Origin: Eggerthellaceae bacterium UBA5906
GTDB lineage: Bacteria > Actinomycetota > Coriobacteriia > Coriobacteriales > Eggerthellaceae
Reading direction: 5' to 3'
DNA: 6,322 bases
Assembly (NCBI GenBank): GCA_002431805.1
Contig: DJEE01000167.1
Span: forward strand, 10,451 to 16,772
Made by a program: the position numbers and the translations under genes. This document shows, piece by piece, positions 1 to 5,407 of this stretch. The notes below the pieces were generated by a model. That model was not told the origin of the DNA. It did no database searches and worked only from the letters and a program-made list of their open reading frames with translations. Every line of letters begins with the position of its first letter. The stretch's first letter is position 1.

Positions 1-291
1 CATTTCCTTGTACATGTTGCGCAAGCTTGGCGGCAACTTGCAACCGTTTGGCACGGAAAACGACAGCCCCATGGCCTGCCCCGGCCCATGGTAGGGATCC
101 TGGCCCAAAATAACCACGCGCACGTCTTGCGGCGCAGTAAACGCCAGCGCATTGAGGATGTCGTCTTGCGGCGGGTAAATAGTTTGCTCGTTGCGCATGC
201 CCGCCACCTGGTCAAGCAAGCGCTGCGTGGTTTCGCGCACGGTGTCGGGCGCGGCTTCAAGCCACGCGCTCACGTTTTTGTTGCTGCTCAT
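1..291 (-). CDS. ung: Uracil-DNA glycosylase, family 1 (N-terminal part, cut by window edge)
   Basis: Removes uracil from DNA by cleaving the N-glycosidic bond, the first step of base excision repair in the cytoplasm. The 97 visible residues contain the family-1 motif GQDPYHG at residues 63-69, with Asp65 as the catalytic water-activating residue, followed by the conserved [11 protein letters not shown] (71-81) and [10 protein letters not shown] (87-96). Family members are usually about 220-230 residues, so over half the protein lies beyond the left edge. The start is ATG at 289-291, supported by an AAGGA ribosome binding site embedded in the last codons of the upstream marR gene. Only 1 nt separates the marR stop (293-295) from this start, so the two genes are almost certainly cotranscribed and perhaps translationally coupled. 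Family assignment is firm from the motif; nothing looks degraded. Confidence 0.96.
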   Translation of the reverse strand, partial: MSSNKNVSAWLEAAPDTVRETTQRLLDQVAGMRNEQTIYPPQDDILNALAFTAPQDVRVVILGQDPYHGPGQAMGLSFSVPNGCKLPPSLRNMYKEM

Positions 292-292
292 G

Positions 293-829
293 TTATTCCT
301 TGTTGTCGGAGCCTTCCCCTGCCGAGGCCTGGTCTTTCACGATTTTGTAGATAATGGCAGTGGCCGCTTCGGATGCGTCAATGAGAGCGTCGCGGTCCTC
401 GGGCGTAATGCCGGCCAGCCGCTTGTTCAGCCGTTCGATGGATGCCATGCGGATGGAACGCGCCAGCGTGCGACCATCGTCGGTAAGCGATGCCTCCACC
501 ATGCGGAAGTTTTCTTTGCTGCGCGCCTTCACCACCAGCCCGCGCTCGGTGAGCGAATTGACCGCGCGCGTGATGTGCTCCTTGGAAACAGCCAGCTCAT
601 CGGCCATTTGCGACATGCCTGCCTGACCGTGCAGCGCCAGACGCATGATGATGTCGACCTGGGTTTTCGTCAAGTCGTCGCGACTTGCCATCAGCGCCAT
701 GCGAGCAAGCGCCTCGTAAGCGCCCATGGCGTCAAGAACAGCTTCCTCGCGTGCGATGCGTTCGGTTTTTCTTATGTTCATGGCAACGTTGCACATGCCG
801 CCCGCCCCGTTCTGCATCGTGCTGCGCAT
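293..829 (-). CDS. MarR-family winged helix-turn-helix transcriptional regulator
   Basis: A 178-residue cytoplasmic DNA-binding protein, expected to act as a dimer. The winged helix spans about residues 53-122: [13 protein letters not shown] opens it, the recognition helix is near 82-97 ([16 protein letters not shown]), and the wing (about 101-116) ends in [10 protein letters not shown]. The usual D-x-R-D/R wing signature is replaced by ARSKENFR. The only cysteine in this longest version is Cys13, in the uncertain N-terminus, so OhrR-type thiol sensing is unlikely. Alternative in-frame ATGs lie at 815-817, 794-796 and 779-781. None has a convincing Shine-Dalgarno, and the last, giving [12 protein letters not shown], looks most like a normal MarR N-terminus, so up to 16 residues may be non-coding. 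The gene is divergent from the efflux pump and followed 1 nt later by ung. Local repression of the pump and of itself is inferred from the arrangement and the operator-like palindromes between them. The ligand is unknown. Confidence 0.9.
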   Translation of the reverse strand: MRSTMQNGAGGMCNVAMNIRKTERIAREEAVLDAMGAYEALARMALMASRDDLTKTQVDIIMRLALHGQAGMSQMADELAVSKEHITRAVNSLTERGLVVKARSKENFRMVEASLTDDGRTLARSIRMASIERLNKRLAGITPEDRDALIDASEAATAIIYKIVKDQASAGEGSDNKE

Positions 830-858
830 GATGCTGCCGCCGTATTCTTACTGTGCCC

Positions 859-887
859 ATTGTGTGTTTACGCTTGATAATTGTCAA
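859..887 (-). promoter_or_regulatory. Candidate sigma70-type promoter for marR-ung
   Basis: On the minus strand a perfect -35 box TTGACA (882-887) is followed after 17 nt by CACAAT (859-864), a 4/6 match to the -10 consensus. Transcription would begin near 852, about 23 nt before the upstream-most marR ATG. The -35 box is the right half of the palindrome at 874-887, so a protein bound there would block this promoter. The promoter is inferred by eye; no transcript data are available. Confidence 0.5.
874..887. promoter_or_regulatory. Putative MarR operator, near-palindrome TTGATAATTGTCAA
   Basis: The 14-bp sequence equals its reverse complement except at the symmetric positions 5 and 10 (TTGA-Y-AATT-R-TCAA). 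It supplies TTGACA as the -35 of the leftward marR promoter and TTGATA as a possible -35 for the rightward pump promoter, so one bound dimer could silence both. A 12/14 copy occurs at 910-923. Size, symmetry and A/T-rich core are typical of MarR-family operators; assignment to the neighbouring MarR is inferred. Confidence 0.5.
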
Positions 888-904
888 CATGCAACTGGTA
901 TACT
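874..904 (+). promoter_or_regulatory. Candidate promoter for the efflux pump gene
   Basis: TATACT at 899-904 (5/6 match to the -10 consensus) is preceded by TG at 896-897, giving an extended -10 of the form TGnTATACT. A possible -35, TTGATA, lies at 874-879, but the 19-nt spacing is long, so the extended -10 may carry most of the activity. The predicted start near 911 would give a leader of about 80 nt that contains the second operator-like copy, the 20-bp inverted repeat and the hairpin described separately. Confidence 0.4.
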
Positions 905-909
905 TCCGT

Positions 910-923
910 TTGATATTTGTCAT
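910..923. promoter_or_regulatory. Second operator-like copy, TTGATATTTGTCAT
   Basis: Matches 12 of 14 positions of the palindrome at 874-887 in the same orientation, 36 bp downstream. It covers the predicted transcription start of the pump gene. Two related sites in one divergent region suggest cooperative repressor binding; this is inference from the repetition. Confidence 0.4.
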
Positions 924-942
924 TCGATTATTATCAATCGAA
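923..942. promoter_or_regulatory. 20-bp inverted repeat with 7-bp perfect arms, possible third operator
   Basis: Arms TTCGATT (923-929) and AATCGAA (936-942) are exact reverse complements around the spacer ATTATC. The minus strand contains TTGATAA (931-937), the same half-site as in the palindrome at 874-887. It lies in the predicted leader of the pump gene, where a bound protein could act as a roadblock. It could also belong to a different regulator. Confidence 0.4.
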
Positions 943-944
943 CG

Positions 945-974
945 CACGCCTGCGATGCACCCGTCGCAGGCGTG
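945..974 (+). promoter_or_regulatory. Strong 11-bp leader hairpin just upstream of the pump RBS
   Basis: CACGCCTGCGA (945-955) and TCGCAGGCGTG (964-974) are perfect reverse complements separated by the 8-nt loop TGCACCCG. The stem is GC-rich and should be stable. It ends 8 nt before the AGGAGG at 983. No T-run follows, so it does not look like an intrinsic terminator. It may affect mRNA stability or ribosome access, or serve as an extra DNA-level binding site; the function is not determined. Confidence 0.6.
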
Positions 975-982
975 TTCCATCT

Positions 983-988
983 AGGAGG
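983..988 (+). promoter_or_regulatory. Ribosome binding site AGGAGG that fixes the pump start
   Basis: A full consensus AGGAGG lies 4 nt before ATG 993-995. The reading frame is open further upstream, to 726, but that extension runs across the divergent promoters and into marR antisense. This site therefore decides the start at 993. Confidence 0.88.
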
Positions 989-992
989 TTGT

Positions 993-2972
993 ATGGGTTT
1001 AGGATTATCGAAAAGCCAATTCAGAATGATGGCGGTTTTGCTGTCGGGCGCGTTTTTGGCCGTACTCAACGCCACGTTGCTCACGCCTGCGCTGCCCACT
1101 ATTATGGGCGATCTTGCCGTCAGCTCCACCACCGTGCAGTGGCTGACCTCGGGATATGCTCTTACCGAAGCCGTGGTTATCCCGCTTGCCGCATATTTGA
1201 TGGGGCGCTTTTCCACCCGGCGCTTGTTCATCGGCGGCCTTGCGCTGTTCGGCTGCGGAAGCCTGGTAGCGGCGCTGGCGCCGGCGTTTCCCGTGCTGCT
1301 TGCCGGCCGCGTTATGCAGGCGGCAGCCACCGGGTTTGTGATGCCCATGGTGTTCAGCATCGTGCTGCTGATGATTCCGCGCGAAAAGCGTGGCTCGGCT
1401 ATGGGCATTGTGGGGCTGATCATCGGGTTTGCCCCCACCATCGGCCCGTCGCTGTCCGGCGTGCTGGTTGACACGGTGGGTTGGCGTGCCATTTTCGGCA
1501 TTGTCACCGTGCTTGCTTTCGTTATTGTTGCGCTGGCCGCAAAGGAGCTGAAGCCGTTTGGACAGTTCCGCCGCACGCGCTTCGACGCGCTATCCGTTAT
1601 GCTGTCCACGGCGGGCCTGGTAAGCCTGCTGTACGGGCTTTCCTCGATTAGTTCCACGCAAAACATTGGTGTGACCTGCGGGCTTATTGTTGCTGGCCTT
1701 GCGATTATCGGCGTCTACGCGTACCGTCAGCTGCATTTGGACGAACCCATGTTGCGCATCGACATTCTGAAAACGCCGCAATATCGCACGGTGGTCATCA
1801 TCATCGCGCTGTTCCAGGCCGCGCTTATTGGCATGGAAACCATCATGCCGCTGTATATTCAGGGCGTGTTGGGCCACAGCGCCACCGTAAGCGGCATGAC
1901 GCTGTTGCCCGGCGCGGTTATCGGCGCGTTCACCGGCCTGCTTGCCGGGCGGCTGTTCGACCGCCACGGCGCGCGGCGCCCTGTGCTGCTAGGCGCGACC
2001 GTCATTGCCATTGGCCTTGTGGGCTTCGTGAGCTTCCGCGTTGATTCCCCTATTGTACTGGTAGCCGTCATTTACGCCACGCTGGCCGTTGGCATCCAGT
2101 TCACCATGACGCCGGTGAACACGTGGGGCGTGAACTCGCTGCCCAACGAGGCCATTCAGCACGCGCAGTCCACCGGCAACACCATCAACCAGGTGGCCGC
2201 GTCGTTTGGCACCGCGCTACTGGTTTCGGTTGCCGCCACAGCATCGGGCCAGGCCAGCTGGCTTGATGGCGTGCAGCGCACGTTCTTCGGTTACCACGCT
2301 TCGTTTTGCACGACGGCCCTTCTGGCCGCATGCGCCGTGGTGCTGATTTTGGTGTTCGTGCGCGATAAGAGGACGAAAGTTGCGGGCGTGCAGGCGGCTG
2401 CCAGCGGCGAAGCGGGCGGCAAGCCTGCCGAGGTGCGCGACACCGCCCCTGCAAAGTCCAACGAGCCTTCGCCTGCGTTCGTGCAGGCGGCCAACACGGC
2501 GCTGGCGGGCCTTACGCTTGAGCAGGCCATGAACCCTAACGCCGCCACCGTACCCGACACGGCCACTATGGGGCAAGTTGTGGAGCTGATAGCCGCCACC
2601 GACACCACCGGGGTTTCCGTGGTTGATGACCGCGGCAAGCTGGTGGGCTACGTGACCGACGGCGACATCATGCGCTACCTGGCGCGTCTGGAGCTGAACG
2701 TGGCAAACCCGTCGGCCGGTGTGAGTCTGTCGGTGAAAGACGACGACACGCTTGAGGCACGTATTGCGGCGCTGGCCAGCCTAAACGTTATGGAACTGGC
2801 CACGAAGCGCGTGGTTTCTGTTGACGTGAGCACCCCGCTTGACGTGGCGTGCGGCGTGCTGGCAAAGCGCAAGATCAAGAAGGTACCCGTCACGCGCAAC
2901 GGTGTGCTGGTAGGCGCGCTTTCCCGTCGCAACATCCTGCACAGCATCATTTTGAACGGCGCGCAAAAGTAG
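993..2972 (+). CDS. DHA2-type (EmrB/QacA-like) MFS multidrug efflux pump fused to a C-terminal CBS domain pair
   Basis: A 659-residue inner-membrane protein. Residues about 1-457 form an MFS transporter with some 14 hydrophobic segments. They show a motif D1-like LNATLLTPALPTI (25-37), motif A-like GRFSTRRLF (71-79) at the TM2-TM3 loop, and an antiporter motif C-like GFAPTIGPSLSG (145-156). The Asp often found in TM1 of DHA2 pumps is Asn26. Such pumps normally export drugs or toxic metabolites in exchange for protons and end near residue 450-520. Here a polar, Ala-rich linker (about 458-505) leads to two cytoplasmic CBS domains: CBS1 about 509-566 with VVDDRGKLVGYVTDGDIMRY, and CBS2 about 600-655 with KIKKVPVTRNGVLVGALSRR. 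CBS pairs commonly bind adenine nucleotides, so gating of efflux by nucleotide level is a plausible inference. The gene is divergent from marR, has a hairpin-bearing leader, and is followed by a hairpin 22 nt after its stop. The substrate is unknown. Confidence 0.93.
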   Translation: MGLGLSKSQFRMMAVLLSGAFLAVLNATLLTPALPTIMGDLAVSSTTVQWLTSGYALTEAVVIPLAAYLMGRFSTRRLFIGGLALFGCGSLVAALAPAFPVLLAGRVMQAAATGFVMPMVFSIVLLMIPREKRGSAMGIVGLIIGFAPTIGPSLSGVLVDTVGWRAIFGIVTVLAFVIVALAAKELKPFGQFRRTRFDALSVMLSTAGLVSLLYGLSSISSTQNIGVTCGLIVAGLAIIGVYAYRQLHLDEPMLRIDILKTPQYRTVVIIIALFQAALIGMETIMPLYIQGVLGHSATVSGMTLLPGAVIGAFTGLLAGRLFDRHGARRPVLLGATVIAIGLVGFVSFRVDSPIVLVAVIYATLAVGIQFTMTPVNTWGVNSLPNEAIQHAQSTGNTINQVAASFGTALLVSVAATASGQASWLDGVQRTFFGYHASFCTTALLAACAVVLILVFVRDKRTKVAGVQAAASGEAGGKPAEVRDTAPAKSNEPSPAFVQAANTALAGLTLEQAMNPNAATVPDTATMGQVVELIAATDTTGVSVVDDRGKLVGYVTDGDIMRYLARLELNVANPSAGVSLSVKDDDTLEARIAALASLNVMELATKRVVSVDVSTPLDVACGVLAKRKIKKVPVTRNGVLVGALSRRNILHSIILNGAQK

Positions 2973-2994
2973 GCGGCGAGCCCGATTTCCCACC

Positions 2995-3032
2995 AAGCTG
3001 GGGCAGTGCGCCCGGGTGCGCTGCCCCAGCTT
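2995..3032. terminator. Large hairpin between convergent genes, likely bidirectional terminator
   Basis: AAGCTGGGGCAG (2995-3006) and CTGCCCCAGCTT (3021-3032) are perfect 12-bp reverse complements around a 14-nt centre that can pair partly itself. It lies after the pump stop and overlaps the stop codon of the convergent potassium channel gene, so it could serve both transcripts. Neither strand has a proper T-run after the stem, so termination may be weak or the structure may mainly protect 3' ends. Confidence 0.6.
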
Positions 3033-3453
3033 ATCGCTTGAGGCGGTATTCCTTGACCCGTGCGCTGAAGGCCGCCAGTTCTTCGGGCGACATCTGGTCG
3101 AGGCGTTCCAGGTTTTCGGCAAAGTGCGCCAGCGTGCCTTCTTGGCGCGCTTTCAGCATGGCATTGCAGTAGCTGACCACCACGCCCGTGATCAGCGCGA
3201 TATAGAAGATGCTTACCACACTGAGCACCACCGTGGCCACGCGCGCGATCGGTCCCGCCGCCGCAACGTCACCGAACCCGATGGTGGATACCGCCTGGAA
3301 GCTGAACCACATGCCATCGTCAAGCGTGTTCGTGGCGGGGTCAGCAAGCCACACCACCACGGAGCACAGCATGAACACCACCGCAAACACGCAGGTTATG
3401 GGGCCGAAACCCGCCTGGCGTTCTATTTCCACGAGCATACGCAGCCTGTGCAT
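3031..3453 (-). CDS. Small two-TM potassium channel (Ion_trans_2 type)
   Basis: A 140-residue membrane protein that should form a tetrameric K+ pore. TM1 is about residues 18-37 (PITCVFAVVFMLCSVVVWLA), the pore helix and filter follow at about 45-62, and TM2 is about 69-94. The selectivity filter is TIGFGD (57-62), a variant of TVGYGD that retains the GxGD core. The short cytoplasmic tail (95-140) is charged and possibly helical; there is no RCK/TrkA-N domain, so no regulatory nucleotide site is visible. The open frame continues upstream to 3687, but ATG 3451-3453 has an AAAGGA ribosome binding site 8 nt away, and the upstream extension lacks channel character and overlaps the ClC gene. It lies 157 nt downstream of the ClC gene on the same strand. 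A weak promoter (TTCTCA 3529-3534, 18 nt, GATAGT 3505-3510, minus strand) may serve it separately. Confidence 0.88.
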   Translation of the reverse strand: MHRLRMLVEIERQAGFGPITCVFAVVFMLCSVVVWLADPATNTLDDGMWFSFQAVSTIGFGDVAAAGPIARVATVVLSVVSIFYIALITGVVVSYCNAMLKARQEGTLAHFAENLERLDQMSPEELAAFSARVKEYRLKR

Positions 3454-3610
3454 GAAACGATTCCTTTCAAGAATGAACGTGTTTGGCGTGTGGGGTTTGG
3501 CGGCACTATCGCTGATGGGGGTGCGCTTTGAGAACGCGCCACGCCCCCCGCTGGCGCACGCGCGGCACACGCAAAAGTTCATGAGTCGAAACGGCCCGGC
3601 ATCTTTTGGC

Positions 3611-4912
3611 TCATTCGGTGGGGCGCAGGGCTTTTGGCAGCGGGATTGCCGTGCCGATGGTGGCGGCAACCAGCATGACCACCACACCTTTCAGCGGGAA
3701 GCACATGATAAGCAGCAACGCCGCCATAAGGGGTTGGCGCATAACCGCTCCCATCAAGGCAGCCGTGCACGCCGCGACGCAAAACACCGGGTCAACGCCG
3801 CTGATCAGCGCAAAACCGTAGCCAAGCGAGATACCCGAGAAAATCACGGGGAAGAAATGACCGCCGTGCCAGCCAAGGTTGATGCACAGCGGCGTGAGAG
3901 CCGCCTTCACAAACCCTGTGGCCACCAGCACTGCAGCGGGGATGGCAACGTAGGTTTCCATAAGCATGCTTGACTGCACTTCGCCAGCGAACATGGTGTA
4001 AGGCAGCACCATGCCGCACAGAGCCAGCGCCAAGCCTGCTAGCAGGGATTTTGCCACCGGGCGCTGGCCCATTTTGCGCGATAGCGCACCCGCGCCCGCA
4101 CCGGCCGCGTGAAACGCCCAGCCGCACGCGGTGCCGGCAAGAGCCAGCGGCAACAGCCACGCAAGCTCGGGTGCGCCAACATTTGCCGCGGCAAAACGCG
4201 GCAGGCCGCCGCCACCGCCGAACAGGTCGCCCAACCCCACGAACGCCGCCAGCGCACCGGCCACGGCGCACAGGTACACGACGGTTTTCTGCGCCTTCGG
4301 CAACGTGATGTCCACCTCGCCCGATGCACCGCGCCCATCAGCCGAACCGGCCAGCGGGGCCGCAAAACCGTACAGCGGAGCAGTGAACACGGCAGTGAGC
4401 GCCGCCTGCGTGCCCACCATAGTCATAGCGCGGAAGTCGGAGCCGAAGCGGCGCATGCGATCACCCACCCATGTGCACAAGCCTGCGATAACGCCCGTCA
4501 GGCCCGCCTCCGGGCCAACGCTTCCGCCAAACACTAACGGCAGCAGCGCGGCAAGCGAGCGTTTCCCCAGGTGATCATAGGGATAGCGGCCTTCACCTTT
4601 CACCTTGCCCATAACTTCGGTAAGCTCTTCGGGCGCAAAGCCCACATGTTTTTCGTACAGGCCGATGACAAGGCCACCGGCAAGGCACATGATAAGCGGC
4701 CACGCCGCAAAGCCAAACGGCCCCGACGCCAGGCCGGGCACCACGCCACCCGCAGCCTCACCCAACATGGTTGGAACCGTAAACCACAAAAAGCGAATGC
4801 CAGCGTCCATGCAGAAGAAAAACGCCCACACAAACGCACCGGCAACTGCGCCCGTAACCACCACGCACAGCAAAAACAGCAGCCGGTTCACCGGCTTTGC
4901 CAACATCCCCAT
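3611..4912 (-). CDS. ClC-family voltage-gated chloride channel/transporter
   Basis: A 433-residue inner-membrane protein with about ten hydrophobic segments, close to the usual bacterial ClC size, lacking C-terminal CBS domains. Motifs include GGSVGPEAG (129-137), at the site of the ClC GxEGP element, and GWHGGHFFPVIFSGISLG (347-364), which corresponds to GxFxP. The first motif, GSGIP, is not recognisable. Val132 replaces the external gating glutamate of the GREGP form, and a Glu occurs three residues later (Glu135), so coupling may differ from classic Cl-/H+ exchangers. I chose ATG 4910-4912 because GGGAG sits 5 nt upstream; a TTG start at 4961-4963 would add 17 residues but has no ribosome binding site and lies just after a possible -10 box. 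The gene is followed by a potassium channel on the same strand. Substrate could be chloride or another anion. Confidence 0.9.
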   Translation of the reverse strand: MGMLAKPVNRLLFLLCVVVTGAVAGAFVWAFFFCMDAGIRFLWFTVPTMLGEAAGGVVPGLASGPFGFAAWPLIMCLAGGLVIGLYEKHVGFAPEELTEVMGKVKGEGRYPYDHLGKRSLAALLPLVFGGSVGPEAGLTGVIAGLCTWVGDRMRRFGSDFRAMTMVGTQAALTAVFTAPLYGFAAPLAGSADGRGASGEVDITLPKAQKTVVYLCAVAGALAAFVGLGDLFGGGGGLPRFAAANVGAPELAWLLPLALAGTACGWAFHAAGAGAGALSRKMGQRPVAKSLLAGLALALCGMVLPYTMFAGEVQSSMLMETYVAIPAAVLVATGFVKAALTPLCINLGWHGGHFFPVIFSGISLGYGFALISGVDPVFCVAACTAALMGAVMRQPLMAALLLIMCFPLKGVVVMLVAATIGTAIPLPKALRPTE

Positions 4913-4971
4913 ATAGTCTCCCAACCGCCCCGCGCCTATCCAAGGCGAATAAGTCACATTCAAGATGCGCC

Positions 4972-4977
4972 TATTGT
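4972..4977 (-). promoter_or_regulatory. Possible -10 box (TACAAT) for the ClC gene
   Basis: On the minus strand TACAAT matches the -10 consensus at 5 of 6 positions, about 60 nt before ATG 4912. No good -35 box is visible 16-18 nt upstream (ACAAAA and similar), so this is a weak call. If used, transcription would start close to the alternative TTG start, supporting the downstream ATG. Confidence 0.3.
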
Positions 4978-5045
4978 ACCTGGCGGTGCGGCGCGTTTTG
5001 TTGCCGTTTCGCTAATACGCCCACCAGCAGCGGCCTTTCCCGCTC

Positions 5046-5070
5046 AAAACGTGCGCGATGTGCGTAGGTT
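5046..5070 (+). repeat. Repeat copy A (core TGCGCGATGTGCGTAGG)
   Basis: Core at 5052-5068. With flanking AAAAC and GTT it matches the reverse complement of copy D (5299-5323) over 25 bp with one mismatch (G5051 against A). It is the left member of the first inverted pair, A/B, with 85 nt between cores. Orientation is arbitrary. Confidence 0.85.
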
Positions 5071-5153
5071 CAATGGGCAGCGGGCGGCAGGCGCGCCGTT
5101 TTCGCGGCCTGGCCCGGGGAAAATGCGTGTCAGAGCGGCACAACTGCGCGCAT

Positions 5154-5170
5154 CCTACGCACATCGCGCA
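5154..5170 (-). repeat. Repeat copy B, inverted relative to A
   Basis: CCTACGCACATCGCGCA is the exact reverse complement of the 17-bp core of copy A. The surrounding 5147-5172 is also a direct repeat of 5294-5319 (copy D) over 26 bp with one mismatch, offset 147 nt. Confidence 0.85.
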
Positions 5171-5200
5171 TGCTTCATAGGCCCTTGTTTCAGATGCCCT

Positions 5201-5216
5201 GCGAAGTGCGTAGGTT
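5201..5216 (+). repeat. Repeat copy C, partial and diverged
   Basis: GCGAAGTGCGTAGGTT matches copy A (5055-5070) at 15 of 16 positions, offset 146 nt. Bases left of it do not match. It pairs with copy D with 86 nt between cores, almost the same spacing as the A/B pair. Confidence 0.75.
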
Positions 5217-5298
5217 TGTCGCAAGACGCTCGGTACGTTGAGACGCAAACCAACGAAAACCGCAGAAGCGGAACCTCTTGTGGCAGGAGCGCCCGCGC

Positions 5299-5323
5299 AA
5301 CCTACGCACATCGCGCATGTTTT
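5299..5323 (-). repeat. Repeat copy D, inverted, best match to A
   Basis: Core CCTACGCACATCGCGCA at 5301-5317 is identical to copy B and to the reverse complement of copy A. The match to A extends to 25 bp with one mismatch, so A and D could be read as terminal inverted repeats of a 278-bp segment. Confidence 0.85.
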
Positions 5324-5357
5324 ACTTCCAAATGCAGGTAACGGCCTCAAAACGCAC

Positions 5358-5377
5358 AAAAGCCGCCCGAGGGCGGC
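5358..5377 (-). terminator. Intrinsic terminator downstream of nrdD
   Basis: On the minus strand GCCGCC (5372-5377) and GGCGGC (5362-5367) form a compact GC stem closed by CTCG, extendable by one more C-G pair. It is followed directly by TTTT (5358-5361) and a further T-rich tract at 5348-5352. It begins 30 nt past the nrdD stop. The plus strand has TTTCGTT after the stem, so limited rightward termination is possible. Confidence 0.88.
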
Positions 5378-5407
5378 TTTCGTTATCTGATTTGTCGCGC
5401 TGTTTAG

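Larger units (their letters stand above)
4913..5407. other. Gene-free region with inverted-repeat array between the ClC gene and nrdD
   Basis: About 495 nt with no credible protein gene. From left to right it holds the likely ClC leader and promoter (4913-4980), a stretch in which I see nothing specific (4981-5045), four copies of a short repeat in alternating orientation (5046-5323), and the nrdD terminator (5358-5380). Open frames crossing it on both strands lack family motifs and plausible ribosome binding sites. The repeat copies are annotated separately. Confidence 0.7.

Noticed and set aside
726..992. Upstream extension of the pump frame by 89 codons
   Set aside because: It would be antisense to marR and cross both divergent promoters. 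The AGGAGG at 983-988 places the start at 993, where the protein begins as expected for a DHA2 pump.
920..1666. 248-codon open frame antisense to the pump gene
   Set aside because: A shadow of the high-GC pump coding sequence. No domain is recognisable, and the opposite strand encodes a clear MFS protein.
3536..3557. Small hairpin GCGCCA/TGGCGC after the ClC gene
   Set aside because: Only 6 bp with a 10-nt loop and no T-run on the minus strand; in GC-rich intergenic DNA this is expected by chance and is not a supportable terminator.
3454..3687. Upstream extension of the potassium channel frame by 78 codons
   Set aside because: It overlaps the ClC 3' end, has Cys/Pro/Arg-rich composition without channel features, and the internal ATG at 3451-3453 has a good ribosome binding site.
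3209..3973. 254-codon plus-strand open frame across the potassium channel and ClC genes
   Set aside because: Antisense shadow with low-complexity His/Arg-rich sequence; both genes beneath it have clear family motifs on the other strand.
5046..5323. CRISPR array
   Set aside because: The copies alternate in orientation and are separated by about 30 or 85 nt, unlike direct repeats with uniform short spacers. No cas genes are present.
4571..5341. 256-codon plus-strand open frame from within ClC into the repeat region
   Set aside because: Antisense to ClC for more than 300 nt, then translates the repeats; no start signal or domain.
5012..5359. 115-codon open frame on the minus strand through the repeat array, with the peptide CAMCVGCA occurring twice
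   Set aside because: The peptide repeat is simply the translation of DNA copies B and D, which are 147 nt apart and thus in the same frame. There is no family motif and no convincing ribosome binding site, and the frame runs through the nrdD terminator side.
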